Shown: positions 24,451-33,758 of the stretch, in pieces
How positions within the stretch are numbered: the stretch's first letter is position 1
Layout of the letters: the number at the start of each line of letters is the position of its first letter
Origin: Lachnospiraceae bacterium
GTDB lineage: Bacteria; Bacillota; Clostridia; Lachnospirales; Lachnospiraceae
Assembly (NCBI GenBank): GCA_030537145.1
Contig: JAUNON010000016.1
Coordinates: 1 to 54,376, forward strand
Reading direction: 5' to 3'
Length of the DNA: 54,376 nt
Position numbers and translations under genes: made by a program
The notes under the pieces: generated by a model
Told to the model about the DNA's origin: nothing
Seen by the model: the letters and a program-made list of their open reading frames with translations, nothing else
The model's database searches: none

Positions 24451-25854
24451 ATGTACAGAAAACGGATTGATGCCTATATTGACAGCAAAAAACAGGAAAT
24501 GCTGGAGGATTTAAAAAAGCTGGTTCGGATCAATAGCCAGAGGGAGGATGCACAGCCGGGAATGCCCTATGGAAAAGGTCCGGCCATGGCGCTGGATGCA
24601 GCGGAGGAGCTGATGAGGGGCTATGGGCTGAATACCAGAAATTATGATCATTATGTGGTGACAGGAGATTTGGGAGAAGGGGAAAAGGAGCTGGATATTC
24701 TTGCTCACCTGGACGTGGTTCCGGTGACAGACGGATGGACGGTGACGGAGCCCTTCGAACCGCTGGTTTTAGATGGGAAAATATATGGACGGGGAACCTC
24801 TGATGATAAGGGCCCTGCCATAGCGGCTTTGTATGCGCTGCGGGCGATCCGGGAGCTGCAGCTCCCTTTAAAGAAGAGTGTGCGTCTGGTGCTGGGGTCG
24901 GATGAAGAATGCGGCTCTTCCGATCTGGAGTACTATTACAGCAAAGAAAAGGAGGCTCCCTGCACCTTTACGCCGGATGGAGATTTCCCGGTGATCAATT
25001 TGGAAAAGGCCCGGCTGTCCAGGGAATTTGAGGCAGCTTTCCCTCAGTCCCGTATGCTGCCCGGAATTGAACGGCTGAAGGCGGGAGATAAGGTGAACGT
25101 GGTTCCGGCCAAGGCGGAAGCGGTGTTTGTGGGACTGGCGGAAGCGGAATTAAAGCAGGCGGCAGAGAAGGCAGCGGAAACGACGAAGGCGCAATTCGCA
25201 TGGAAGAAGCAGGAGAATCGGATCGTGCTTTCTGTAAAGGGAACGGCAGCACATGCCTCTACTCCGGAAGCGGGGAACAATGCACTGACTGCGCTGCTGT
25301 ATTTGCTTACTCTTTTACCCATCGCAGATTGCGGAGGATACCGTAGACTCTGCGCTCTGAGCCGGATGTTTCCCCATGGCGACACGAAGGGAGAAGCGCT
25401 GAAGGTGGATATGGCGGATGAGGAATCCGGAGCGCTGACCATGAACCTGGGGATCCTGGATTATCAGGACGGCAGTCTGAAGGGAGCTTTCGATTCCAGG
25501 GCGCCGCTTTGCGCTACAGATGAAAACCTGACGGAAAAAATGCGGAAAGCCTTTGCTGATGCAGGAATGCAGATGGAGGAGGGCGCTATGATCCCGGCCC
25601 ATCATGTGCCTGCAGATTCCTATTTTGTGCGCACCCTGCTGGAAAGCTATGAGCGGTATACCGGAATCAAGGGAAAACCGCTGGCCATTGGCGGAGGAAC
25701 CTATGTTCATGAGCTGGAGCGGGGCGTGGCTTTCGGCTGCGGCATAGAAGGCGTGGATAACCATATGCACGGAGATGATGAGTTCATGGAGCTTGATACG
25801 CTCTTTTTGAGTGCGAAAATCTTCGCAGATGTGATTCTGAAGCTGTGTAACTAA
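24451..25854 (+). CDS. pepV: Sapep-family Mn/Zn dipeptidase (PepV-like)
   Basis: Cytoplasmic M20 dipeptidase of 467 aa. It has the metal-binding HLDVVPV with the following YGRGTSDDKGP (bridging aspartate), SDEECGSS (catalytic glutamate and metal ligand), DGDFPV, and the late HMHGDDEF histidine. The lid domain lies between about residues 170 and 370 and includes KGTAAHASTPEAG. GGAGGG precedes ATG 24451; a GTG 21 bases upstream is in frame but ahead of that site. It hydrolyses dipeptides from peptide uptake. It may be co-transcribed with the orphan regulator. Confidence 0.93.
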   Translation: MYRKRIDAYIDSKKQEMLEDLKKLVRINSQREDAQPGMPYGKGPAMALDAAEELMRGYGLNTRNYDHYVVTGDLGEGEKELDILAHLDVVPVTDGWTVTEPFEPLVLDGKIYGRGTSDDKGPAIAALYALRAIRELQLPLKKSVRLVLGSDEECGSSDLEYYYSKEKEAPCTFTPDGDFPVINLEKARLSREFEAAFPQSRMLPGIERLKAGDKVNVVPAKAEAVFVGLAEAELKQAAEKAAETTKAQFAWKKQENRIVLSVKGTAAHASTPEAGNNALTALLYLLTLLPIADCGGYRRLCALSRMFPHGDTKGEALKVDMADEESGALTMNLGILDYQDGSLKGAFDSRAPLCATDENLTEKMRKAFADAGMQMEEGAMIPAHHVPADSYFVRTLLESYERYTGIKGKPLAIGGGTYVHELERGVAFGCGIEGVDNHMHGDDEFMELDTLFLSAKIFADVILKLCN

Positions 25855-25862
25855 ACTTTTAT

Positions 25863-25980
25863 GGGGCTGTCTCAAAATCTCATTTGCAAGGTTCTGTATC
25901 CGGTGTTTGTATCACTGAGAAAAAAAGGGGCTGCGGCAAAATCAATCTGCAAAGCTGCATTTTGATTTTGCCACAGCCCC
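25863..25980. terminator. Double copy of the hairpin repeat between convergent pepV and DUF4358 genes
   Basis: A partial copy at 25863-25920 carries the arm GGGGCTGTCTCAAAATCTC and the inner block TTCTGTATCCGGTGTTTGT then ATCACTGAGA, identical in large part to the 10002 element. It is followed by a complete tight hairpin at 25927-25980: GGGGCTGCGGCAAAATCAA pairs with TTGATTTTGCCACAGCCCC. It can serve as terminator for both flanking genes. Confidence 0.75.
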
Positions 25981-25988
25981 AAAAGCTT

Positions 25989-26456
25989 TTAGAAGCCGTA
26001 TTCCTTCAGGATTTCATTTGCTTTTTCCGTGTCATCGCATACACAGAGCACAACGTATTTTCCTGCGCTTTTGATGACGGCGTTGTCTAGCTTGGAAACT
26101 TCGCCCGCATTGTAGCTGGCGAACAGATCGGACTGACTGCTTACCCGGGTCTTGAACAGTTTTTCCACTTCTGCAGTCTGGGAAGCCTCCTTGCATTCAA
26201 TGACGGCTACCTCACAGGCAGTAGCGCCGGTGCTGGTATAAGCCACGCCCTTTGCCATCTGTTCTGCATCAATAAAGTAAATGGAGGGAAGCATTTCTTC
26301 CGCTGTGGCAGAGAGGGTGTCGCTGGTGACTGCTTCCGACTGAAGCTTTTCAGCCAGCGCATTCACATCTACGGTGATATCCTTTCCGCCTTTGGAACAG
26401 GCGGTAAGGAACAGGCTCAGGAATACCATTCCAAACAATAATTTCAAATATTTCAT
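25989..26456 (-). CDS. DUF4358 lipoprotein
   Basis: A 155-aa exported lipoprotein. The signal peptide has lipobox LTAC, giving Cys20 as the lipidated residue. The mature part has DVNALAEKLQSE, ATAEEMLPSIYFID and the late GKYVVLCVCDDTEKANEIL, matching DUF4358, a family often found beside DHHW/MBOAT acetylation genes in Clostridia. AAGGAGAAG precedes the ATG. It follows the SGNH hydrolase gene after 90 nt on the minus strand. Its molecular role is unknown. Confidence 0.85.
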   Translation of the reverse strand: MKYLKLLFGMVFLSLFLTACSKGGKDITVDVNALAEKLQSEAVTSDTLSATAEEMLPSIYFIDAEQMAKGVAYTSTGATACEVAVIECKEASQTAEVEKLFKTRVSSQSDLFASYNAGEVSKLDNAVIKSAGKYVVLCVCDDTEKANEILKEYGF

Positions 26457-26546
26457 GTATTTCTTCTCCTTTCGTATTTTATGTTTCTATCTATCTGCAT
26501 GTTTCGGAATGAACAGCAGGATAAATCATTGTTTTAACCCCCCGGA

Positions 26547-27578
26547 TTATTCTGAAATATAATGTGTTTTCAGATAATCCAGCATCTGTTTGCAATATTT
26601 TTCATACAGATGAATGCCGTCTGAGGAGGCATCCTCCAGCAATGAGCCGTATCCGTTGGTAAAGATTTCGTTCAGATTCAGATAGTAGCAGTAGCTTAGT
26701 TTTTCACAGACATTCAGCAGATAGCCGTTTACCTTGCGCACGTTGTCATTGTTATCGTATGTGGTGACGATTTTTGATTCGTCCACATAGATAACGCTGC
26801 ATACGTAGATGACAGCATTCGGCTGCAGCTTATGGAACTGCTCCACTACGTTTGTAAAGCTGTCCTCAAAGCTGTCCCAGGGGTAATAGCCCAGGTCATT
26901 GGTGCCGAGCATCAGGTAGATTTTATCATATTGTTCCCCGCTTAACCCCTGATAAACCGAAATCTTTCCCTCCGAAGAAGCGATATTGGCTTCTGACATA
27001 GCGTCTGTACTCAGCCCTACGCTGGTTAAGAAGGTTCCCTGGGTAATGCCGGAGGAATTGCGGAATCCCATCATGCGTGAATCTCCGATAAATACGGAGT
27101 TGGAGAAAAAGGAGTCGTCTACCGGATCAGAACAAAGGGGAACCACGGCATCACTGTCAATTTCCTCTGAGATGCGTTCTGCCTGCGCCTCGGTTTCGGG
27201 TTCGGGAGCAGAAAGCGTATTGTCTTTGGAAGCAAGATTGAGCGCCAGTCCGGCAAGCGCGTCTGCGGAAACGGAATCGCCCTCCTGCGTTTGGGCAGAG
27301 GGAAGAGCTGCCGCATTTTGGAGATCCTGGGAGGCTTGCTCCGGATCAGATGCAGGGTCCGCCGCATTTTCCGTATCGGTGCCGTCTGCGGCAGCCGTGC
27401 TGTCTGCGGTAACAGAGCTGCCTGCTGTGGCAGTAACAGAGGATCCGGCACGATGCGTAAACATGGTGTAGATCAGCCTTCCTTCAAATACGACCAAAAC
27501 TACCACAACTATAATCAGAAGCTGTAAAACAAGAAGATTGTTCTGGTGATTTTTTCGTTTCTTTTTTTTCTTCCCCAT
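26547..27578 (-). CDS. Membrane-anchored SGNH/GDSL hydrolase
   Basis: A 343-aa type II membrane protein. The basic start (GKKKKKRKNHQNN) and single membrane helix at about 14-33 are followed by an extended Ala/Ser/Thr/Glu-rich linker (about 40-150). The hydrolase domain follows, with block I SVFIGDSRMMGF (catalytic Ser), block III LMLGTNDLGYY and block V DGIHL (Asp-His). It probably acts outside the membrane as an O-acetyltransferase or esterase on a surface polymer, since the divergent genes encode an MBOAT acyltransferase and a DHHW protein. A GAGGA element precedes the ATG. Confidence 0.88.
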   Translation of the reverse strand: MGKKKKKRKNHQNNLLVLQLLIIVVVVLVVFEGRLIYTMFTHRAGSSVTATAGSSVTADSTAAADGTDTENAADPASDPEQASQDLQNAAALPSAQTQEGDSVSADALAGLALNLASKDNTLSAPEPETEAQAERISEEIDSDAVVPLCSDPVDDSFFSNSVFIGDSRMMGFRNSSGITQGTFLTSVGLSTDAMSEANIASSEGKISVYQGLSGEQYDKIYLMLGTNDLGYYPWDSFEDSFTNVVEQFHKLQPNAVIYVCSVIYVDESKIVTTYDNNDNVRKVNGYLLNVCEKLSYCYYLNLNEIFTNGYGSLLEDASSDGIHLYEKYCKQMLDYLKTHYISE

Positions 27579-27908
27579 TGTATTTTATCCTCAGAATGAA
27601 TCCAAACCGATATGGTTACTGTCCGCTCTGTTCTTAGTAATCCGCTGCGGGGAGCGCAGAAAGCGTCCTCTGGGTACAATTTTGCACGCTTCATCCAGGA
27701 ATTTTGATGCGTTGCGCATGAAAACACCCGGCCAAACGATGGCTGCCTGAACAGTAACCTCTGCTTGTTTCTATCGTTTCGTAAATGAAAATGTAATTGA
27801 TTATCGCAATATAATATTATATAATAAACTGATTGATTGTAAAGAATTTTTTTCGGTGTTCTTGAAAAAACATTTTCCAACTGTTGCGAAAGGGCAGGTA
27901 AGAGACAA
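27579..27908. other. Divergent intergenic region of the acetylation locus
   Basis: No gene is supported in these 330 bases. Inverted repeats are present: GGTTACTGT (27614-27622) against ACAGTAACC (27751-27759), and AAACGAT (27734) against ATCGTTT (27773). The right part is AT-rich and holds the MBOAT promoter. I see no clear promoter for the minus-strand unit. Confidence 0.5.
27797..27825 (+). promoter_or_regulatory. Sigma-A promoter of the MBOAT/DHHW operon
   Basis: TTGATT (27797-27802) and a perfect TATAAT (27820-27825) are 17 bp apart, in a strongly AT-rich stretch about 80 nt before the MBOAT start. Confidence 0.65.
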
Positions 27909-29324
27909 ATGATTTTTAGTAGTTTGCTGTTTTTATTTCGCTTCTTGCCGGCAGTGCTGCTGCTGTATTTTATTTCCCCCAGGCCCATCAGAAATGGAGT
28001 CCTATTCCTGGTGAGTCTTATTTTTTATGCCTGGGGGGAGCCAGTATATGTACTTTTGATGCTGGCCTCCATTCTCAGCTCCTGGCTGGGAGGATTGCTG
28101 GTGGATTATTTTAGAAAAAGAGGGCAGGAAGGGAAGGCGAAGCTTTCATTAGTGCTTTCCGTGGGCTTTGGGCTGGCCCTGCTGGGCTTTTTTAAATATA
28201 CGGACTTTCTGTTAAACTCCATAAATCAGGTGACAGGGTGGAACCTGTCCCTGCTGAATCTGGCGCTGCCCATCGGTATTTCCTTTTATACCTTCCAGAC
28301 GATTTCTTACATCATTGATGTGTACAGGCAGACAGCCCGGGTGCAGAAGAACATTATCTCCTATGGGGCATACGTTACCATGTTTCCTCAGTTGATTGCC
28401 GGCCCGATCGTCCAGTATAAGACGATAGATGAGCAGTTAAGACAGCGGCAGGAGAGCGTGGAAGAATTTGCCGATGGGGTAAACCGGTTTGTCATTGGAT
28501 TGGGGAAGAAGGTGCTGCTGGCGAATAATGCAGGCGCCCTATGGGATTCGATTCGTTTGCTGAGCGCCGGAAATCTTCCGGCGGTGACTGCCTGGCTTGG
28601 GCTGGCGGCATATACCTTCCAGATTTATTTTGATTTTTCCGCATATTCGGATATGGCCATCGGATTGGGGCATATGTTTGGCTTCCGGTTTCTGGAAAAT
28701 TTCAATTATCCCTATCTTTCCAAAAGTATCACGGAATTTTGGCGGAGGTGGCATATCTCGCTGGGAACCTGGTTTCGGGAGTATGTCTATATCCCGTTGG
28801 GGGGAAACCGGAAGGGTACGGGGAAGCTGATCCGCAATACGATGATCGTCTGGCTGCTTACCGGGATCTGGCATGGGGCGGATTGGAATTTTTTGATCTG
28901 GGGACTCTATTACGGGCTCCTTCTTTTGGCAGAAAAGCTGTTCCTGAAAAAATATCTGGAACGGCTGCCGGGCTGGCTGCAGCATGTGTACTGCATGTTT
29001 TTTGTTATGCTGGGGTGGTTTATTTTTGTGTTTGACCAGTCAGGGATCGGTTATCTGAAGGCTATGTTTACCGGGGCCGGAGCCGGATTTTTCAACAGAG
29101 AAACGATCTATTTTCTTTATAATAATGGGGTTTTATTGATTGCACTGCTTCTTGGAAGCACCATGGTGCCGAAAAAACTGGCAGGAAGCCTGCTGGAACG
29201 GCTGAAGGAGCATGATTGGGTCTGTATTGTCCTGCGGGGCGTATTCTATGGGGCGGTATTTTTCCTGTCGGTAGCCTATCTGGTGGATGCATCCTATAAT
29301 CCGTTCCTGTATTTCCGTTTTTAA
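27909..29324 (+). CDS. MBOAT-family O-acyltransferase (AlgI/DltB-like)
   Basis: A polytopic membrane protein of 471 aa with about ten hydrophobic segments. MBOAT landmarks: PIGISFYTFQTISYIIDVYR, FPQLIAGPIVQY, FWRRWHISLGTWFREYVYIP with LGGNRKG, and the catalytic histidine in TGIWHGADWNF. It moves acyl (usually acetyl) groups across the membrane for transfer to a surface polysaccharide or teichoic acid. The DHHW protein downstream (about 80 nt) and the divergent SGNH hydrolase are the likely transfer partners. The polymer is not identified. Confidence 0.93.
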   Translation: MIFSSLLFLFRFLPAVLLLYFISPRPIRNGVLFLVSLIFYAWGEPVYVLLMLASILSSWLGGLLVDYFRKRGQEGKAKLSLVLSVGFGLALLGFFKYTDFLLNSINQVTGWNLSLLNLALPIGISFYTFQTISYIIDVYRQTARVQKNIISYGAYVTMFPQLIAGPIVQYKTIDEQLRQRQESVEEFADGVNRFVIGLGKKVLLANNAGALWDSIRLLSAGNLPAVTAWLGLAAYTFQIYFDFSAYSDMAIGLGHMFGFRFLENFNYPYLSKSITEFWRRWHISLGTWFREYVYIPLGGNRKGTGKLIRNTMIVWLLTGIWHGADWNFLIWGLYYGLLLLAEKLFLKKYLERLPGWLQHVYCMFFVMLGWFIFVFDQSGIGYLKAMFTGAGAGFFNRETIYFLYNNGVLLIALLLGSTMVPKKLAGSLLERLKEHDWVCIVLRGVFYGAVFFLSVAYLVDASYNPFLYFRF

Positions 29325-29405
29325 ACGGGGCTGCCGGAAAATATCCCGCCGTCCGGAAAACAGGAAGGAATCGGGTTAGACTTGCTTCGGGAAAGGAATG
29401 AATTT

Positions 29406-30545
29406 ATGAACAGAAAACAGTCATGGAATATTGTGACCATATTTCTTTTGCTGATTTTTGGCTTTACTGCGGCTTCTCTGTTAAAGCCGGATACCGAGTT
29501 TTCTGAAAATGAGAACCGTTCTCTGGCGCAGAAGCCCGCATTATCCTGGGACAGCCTGTTAAGCGGAGCTTTTTCCCAGGAGTATGAGGAGTATCTGACC
29601 GATCAGTTCCTGCTGAGAGATCAGTGGATCGGACTGAAAACAAAGGCTGAGCGTCTGACCTTCCGGCAGGAGATCAATGATGTTTACTTTGCGGCGGATG
29701 ATTATCTGATCGAGAAGCATACGGGAACCTTTGAAACGGATCGGGCAAAAGCGAATATTACGTTTCTGGCTTCTTTTTTTGAAAAAATGAAGAAAACCTA
29801 TGACACCGGCCATCTGACGGCCATGGTGGTGCCCAATGCAGTGGACATTCTGCGGGACAAGCTGCCGCCCTTTGCGTCTCCCTATGATGAGGAGCAGTAT
29901 TTGGATCAGATCGAAGCCGCTCTGCCCAGGGAGGTCTGGTTTGATGCTTCTTCCGTGTTGCGGCAGCATAAGGAGGAGCCGGTTTATTACCGTACCGACC
30001 ATCACTGGAAAACCCTGGGGGCATTTTATGTGTTTGAGCAGTGGGCAGAAGAAAAAAATCTGGGGCAGATATCAGAAGAGGATTTCAGGATAGAGACCGT
30101 GACCGATTCCTTTGAGGGAACCATTGCTTCGAAGGTGGGAACCGAGGTTGTGCCGGATACTATTGAGCTGTACCGGCCCAGAGAGGAAGTCCCGTATCTT
30201 CTGACCTATAATCAGTCAGACGATATACGCAGCAGTGTATATCAGGAGCGGGCGTTGGATACAAAGGATAAATATGCGGTATATTATGGAGGAAACTATG
30301 GGCTGGTGGAGGCATCCATGCAGTCTGACACCGGGCGGAGACTTCTGGTTATCAAGGATTCCTATGCCCATTGCTTTGTTCCCTTTGCCATGCAGCTTTT
30401 CGATGAGGTAGATATGCTGGATCTGAGATATTTTAACCAAAGCCTTTCGGAATATATGGAAAAGGGAAACTATACGGATATTTTGTTCCTTTATAACGCT
30501 TCCGGGTTTGCGGAGGATACCAGCCTGGCCAAGCTTCTGACGTAG
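29406..30545 (+). CDS. DHHW-family (AlgJ/AlgX-like) extracytoplasmic protein
   Basis: A 379-aa protein with an N-terminal membrane anchor (residues 8-25, VTIFLLLIFGFTAASLL). It then has FSENENRSLAQKP and YLTDQFLLRDQWIGLK, and the family motif YRTDHHWKTLGA around residue 200, with a late catalytic-like serine in LLVIKDSYAHCFVP. This is the SGNH-like partner of MBOAT proteins in surface O-acetylation. ATG 29406 follows GAAAGGA; a TTG 24 bases upstream is disfavoured. It is 81 nt after the MBOAT gene, in the same operon. A left-arm fragment of the hairpin repeat (GGGGCTGCCGGAAAAT, 29327-29342) lies between the two genes. Confidence 0.9.
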   Translation: MNRKQSWNIVTIFLLLIFGFTAASLLKPDTEFSENENRSLAQKPALSWDSLLSGAFSQEYEEYLTDQFLLRDQWIGLKTKAERLTFRQEINDVYFAADDYLIEKHTGTFETDRAKANITFLASFFEKMKKTYDTGHLTAMVVPNAVDILRDKLPPFASPYDEEQYLDQIEAALPREVWFDASSVLRQHKEEPVYYRTDHHWKTLGAFYVFEQWAEEKNLGQISEEDFRIETVTDSFEGTIASKVGTEVVPDTIELYRPREEVPYLLTYNQSDDIRSSVYQERALDTKDKYAVYYGGNYGLVEASMQSDTGRRLLVIKDSYAHCFVPFAMQLFDEVDMLDLRYFNQSLSEYMEKGNYTDILFLYNASGFAEDTSLAKLLT

Positions 30546-30653
30546 GGCAGGATCGGAAAAAGGAAGGAAACAGCGGGGCAAAAGGAAATGCAGAAATAAG
30601 CGCAAAAAGGAAATGGGGAATTCCCGGAGGAGACCGGGAGAAAGGATGGCAGG

Positions 30654-31502
30654 ATGAGCTACGCAGATCAGATTTTTATTCAGATGTGCCGGGATATAAT
30701 GGAGAACGGCACCAGTACGGAGGGCGAGAGGGTGCGTCCCAAATGGGAGGACGGCAGCTTTGCTTATACGATCAAACGGTTTGGTGTGGTGAACCGCTAT
30801 GATCTGCGGAAGGAGTTTCCGGCGCTGACCCTGCGGAAAACGGCATTAAAGAGTGCTTTCGATGAAATCCTTTGGATCTGGCAGAAGAAATCCAATAATA
30901 TTCATGATCTGAACAGCCACATCTGGGACAGTTGGGCGGATGAAGCGGGCAGTATCGGAAAGGCCTACGGCTATCAGCTTCAGGTGAAGCATGAGTATCG
31001 GGAGGGCAGGATGGATCAGGTGGACCGGGTGCTGTTCGATCTGAAACAGAATCCTTACAGCCGCCGGATCATGACAAACATTTATGTGCATCAGGATCTG
31101 CATGAAATGAAGCTGTATCCCTGTGCTTACAGCATGACCTTCAATGTGACGAAGGAGCCGGGGCAGGAGAGACTGGTACTGAATGCTGTTTTGAATCAGC
31201 GCTCTCAGGATGTGCTGACAGCAAACAACTGGAATGTATGCCAGTACAGCCTGCTTCTGATGATGATCGCTCAGTGCTGCGGCATGATTCCCGGCGAATT
31301 GCTGCATGTGATCGCAGATGCTCATATTTATGACCGGCACATCCCCCTGGTGAAGGAGCTGATCACACGGACACCGTTTCCGGCGCCGAAGGTATGGCTG
31401 ACCCCGGAGAAGAAGGATTTTTACGCTTTTACAACGGAGGATCTGCATGTGGAGGGCTATGAGGCAGGCCCGCAGATAAAGAATATTCCGGTGGCGGTAT
31501 AG
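30654..31502 (+). CDS. thyA: Thymidylate synthase
   Basis: Methylates dUMP to dTMP with methylenetetrahydrofolate, 282 aa. The active-site cysteine is in MKLYPCAYSMTFNV, NQRSQDVLTANNWNV binds phosphate/dUMP, and the late DAHIYDRHIPL matches the conserved DxHxYxxH region. The usual PCH is PCA here, a variant that may be normal for this Clostridial branch. It begins 108 nt after the DHHW gene with GAGAAAGG upstream. DHFR, which regenerates its folate cofactor, follows after 58 nt. Confidence 0.94.
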   Translation: MSYADQIFIQMCRDIMENGTSTEGERVRPKWEDGSFAYTIKRFGVVNRYDLRKEFPALTLRKTALKSAFDEILWIWQKKSNNIHDLNSHIWDSWADEAGSIGKAYGYQLQVKHEYREGRMDQVDRVLFDLKQNPYSRRIMTNIYVHQDLHEMKLYPCAYSMTFNVTKEPGQERLVLNAVLNQRSQDVLTANNWNVCQYSLLLMMIAQCCGMIPGELLHVIADAHIYDRHIPLVKELITRTPFPAPKVWLTPEKKDFYAFTTEDLHVEGYEAGPQIKNIPVAV

Positions 31503-31560
31503 GCGCCGGATGCCGGATGCGGTTTTGGACCGTTATTATCATGAAAAAGGAGAAGAGAAT

Positions 31561-32055
31561 ATGAATATTATCGTAGCTGTGGATAAAAACTGGTCGATCG
31601 GAAAGGATAATCAGCTTTTGGTGAGTATTCCGGCGGATATGAAATTTTTCCGCAGTACGACCACCGGAAAGGTTGTGGTAATGGGAAGAAAAACGCTGGA
31701 AAGCTTTCCCAATGGGCTTCCGCTGAAGAACCGGACCAACATAGTGCTGACCAAAAATCCGGATTTTTATGTAAAGGATGCGGTGATCTGCCATAGTGTA
31801 GAGGAGGTGCTGGAGGAGCTGAAGCAGTATAACAGTGAAGATGTCTACGTTATCGGGGGCGACAGCATTTACCGCCAGATGCTTCCTTACTGTGATGTGG
31901 CTCATGTGACCAGGATCGATCATGCTTACGAAGCGGATGCGTGGTTTCCAAATCTGGATGAGATGCCGGAATGGGAGATTACAGCGGACAGTGAGGAGCA
32001 GACCTATTTTGATCTGGAATACTGTTTCCTGAAGTATGAGCGGAAAAAAAGCTAA
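31561..32055 (+). CDS. folA: Dihydrofolate reductase
   Basis: Reduces dihydrofolate produced by thymidylate synthase, 164 aa (normal). It starts MNIIVAVDKNWSIGKDNQLL and has IPADMKFFRSTTTGKVVVMG, the GRKTLESFP motif and VYVIGGDSIYRQMLPYCD. GGAGAAG precedes ATG 31561. It forms a thyA-folA unit. A hairpin of the dispersed family follows the stop. Confidence 0.96.
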   Translation: MNIIVAVDKNWSIGKDNQLLVSIPADMKFFRSTTTGKVVVMGRKTLESFPNGLPLKNRTNIVLTKNPDFYVKDAVICHSVEEVLEELKQYNSEDVYVIGGDSIYRQMLPYCDVAHVTRIDHAYEADAWFPNLDEMPEWEITADSEEQTYFDLEYCFLKYERKKS

Positions 32056-32060
32056 AAAAC

Positions 32061-32142
32061 GGGGCTGCCGTAAAATTCAATTTCAGAAGTTCTGTATCTG
32101 GTATTTGTGAGCACTTCTGCATTTTGATTTTGCGGCAGCCCC
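32061..32142. terminator. Bidirectional terminator-like copy of the hairpin repeat between folA and the P5C dehydrogenase gene
   Basis: GGGGCTGCCGTAAAATTCAA pairs with TTTGATTTTGCGGCAGCCCC. The loop side holds TCTGTATCTGGTATTTGTG then AGCACTTCTG, which matches, with few changes, the inner block of the 10002 element read in reverse (10113-10139). The flanking genes are convergent. Confidence 0.75.
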
Positions 32143-32178
32143 GATTGGGCTTTTCAGAAACTTTTTGCCTGTGTTTGA

Positions 32179-33729
32179 TTAATCGGTCAGATCTTCGGTG
32201 ATCGATTTCAGATTCAGGAAGTTGATCAGATAGTTGGGAGTACCCGTCTTAGCATCCGTACCGGACATATTGAAGCCTCCGAAGGGATGCTGCAGTACAA
32301 CAGCGGCAGTGGACTTACGGTTGAAGTACAGATTACCTACGTTGAATGCGGTCTTTGCCTGAATGATATGTTCGCGGGTCTCGCTGTACACGGAACCGGT
32401 CAGGCCGTACTCGGTCTGGTTGGCAACGTCCAGAGCCTCCTCAAAGGAATCTACCTTGATCACAGCCAGTACCGGCCCGAAGATTTCTTCGTTGGCGATA
32501 CGGGCATCTCTCTTGATATCGCGGATAACGGTGGGATTTACATAGTAGCCCTCTGCATCGCTGTAAGTGCCGCCGTATACGATGGTTCCTTCCTCACGGC
32601 CGATCTCGATGTAGCTTGTGATCTTATCATAGGCAGCCTGATTTACGACCGGTCCCAGATTGGAGTTGCTTCTTCCGGAGCCCTGGCTTTCCTGCATTTC
32701 CTTTGCACACGCAGTAACAGCCTCTACGAACTCGTCATAAACATCTGCAAGAACGATGGCTCTGGAGCATGCGGAGCATTTCTGTCCCTGGAAGGTAAAT
32801 GCGGAGCTGGCAACGCCTGCCGCCGCCTTTTTCACGTTAGCGGAAGAATCTACGATAATTGCGTTCTTACCGCCCATCTCAGCCACCACGCGCTTTAACC
32901 ACTTCTGGCCCGGAGCAATCTTGGCAGCGTGCTCGTAAATACGGCAGCCGACTGCTTTGGAACCGGTGAAGTTTACGAATCTGGTCAGCGGATGCTCTAC
33001 TACGAAATCACCGATCTCAGAACCGCTGCCGGGAATGAAGTTTACCACACCTTTGGGGATGCCGGCCTTTTCACAAAGCTCAACAAATTTGTATGCAACG
33101 ATCGGTGCATCCGAGGAGGGCTTGCAGACGATGGTGTTTCCGGTGATCACCGCAGCAACAATCATGCCGCCGAACAAAGATACCGGGAAGTTCCAGGGAG
33201 AAAGCGCTACGCCGACACCTATGGGTATGTATACGCATTTGGTATGCTCCTCGGTGGGAACCAGTTCAATGCCCTTGTCCAGATTTTTAATATGCATCAC
33301 ATAGGAATTGATGAAGTCAAGCTGCTCGCAAAGCTCACCGTCTGCCTCGCCCCAATTCTTTCCGCTTTCCATCACATTCCATGCATCAAGGATATAACGG
33401 TTTTCCACCAGAAGGGCGGCAAGCTTGCGGAGCGTGCGGATACGCTCATCCAGGGAAGTGGTGCTCCAGGTCTGGAATGCCTCGTAAGCATCGCGAATCG
33501 CCTTGTCAGCCAGCTCCTGGCTGCAGGAGCAAACGTAGCCGATCACTTCCTTTGTGGCCGGATCGATTGAGGCAATTTTCTTTTCCGTCGTAATTCTTTC
33601 ACCGCCGATAATCAGAGGATATACGGAGCCCTTCTCCGCATCGATCTGTGCAAAAGCCGCTTCCATTTTATCTTTGTTTTCCTGTACTGTAAAATCCAGT
33701 TCTACAGCATTTTTAAATCCATCTATCAT
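32179..33729 (-). CDS. L-glutamate gamma-semialdehyde (delta-1-pyrroline-5-carboxylate) dehydrogenase
   Basis: NAD-dependent aldehyde dehydrogenase of 516 aa, the stand-alone RocA/PruA type that oxidises glutamate semialdehyde to glutamate in proline or arginine catabolism. It has the N-terminal EYPLIIGGE-like segment (VYPLIIGGERI), ALSPWNFPVSLFGG, FTGSKAVG, active-site glutamate in VVAEMGGKNAI and catalytic cysteine in FTFQGQKCSACSRA. The late GPVLAVIKVDSF and PFGGFNMSGTDAK are also family-like. AGGAGG precedes the ATG. It has its own promoter at 33759-33787 and no proline dehydrogenase nearby. Confidence 0.93.
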   Translation of the reverse strand: MIDGFKNAVELDFTVQENKDKMEAAFAQIDAEKGSVYPLIIGGERITTEKKIASIDPATKEVIGYVCSCSQELADKAIRDAYEAFQTWSTTSLDERIRTLRKLAALLVENRYILDAWNVMESGKNWGEADGELCEQLDFINSYVMHIKNLDKGIELVPTEEHTKCVYIPIGVGVALSPWNFPVSLFGGMIVAAVITGNTIVCKPSSDAPIVAYKFVELCEKAGIPKGVVNFIPGSGSEIGDFVVEHPLTRFVNFTGSKAVGCRIYEHAAKIAPGQKWLKRVVAEMGGKNAIIVDSSANVKKAAAGVASSAFTFQGQKCSACSRAIVLADVYDEFVEAVTACAKEMQESQGSGRSNSNLGPVVNQAAYDKITSYIEIGREEGTIVYGGTYSDAEGYYVNPTVIRDIKRDARIANEEIFGPVLAVIKVDSFEEALDVANQTEYGLTGSVYSETREHIIQAKTAFNVGNLYFNRKSTAAVVLQHPFGGFNMSGTDAKTGTPNYLINFLNLKSITEDLTD

Positions 33730-33758
33730 TTTATAACCTCCTGTGAGAATTTAAGTGT

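Noticed and set aside
27614..27759. Possible small mobile element bounded by GGTTACTGT/ACAGTAACC
   Set aside because: The 9-bp inverted ends are short, no target duplication is seen and no second copy appears in the window.
27515..27988. 157-codon minus-strand frame across the divergent acetylation promoter region
   Set aside because: It overlaps both flanking genes and the MBOAT promoter and has no protein-like features.
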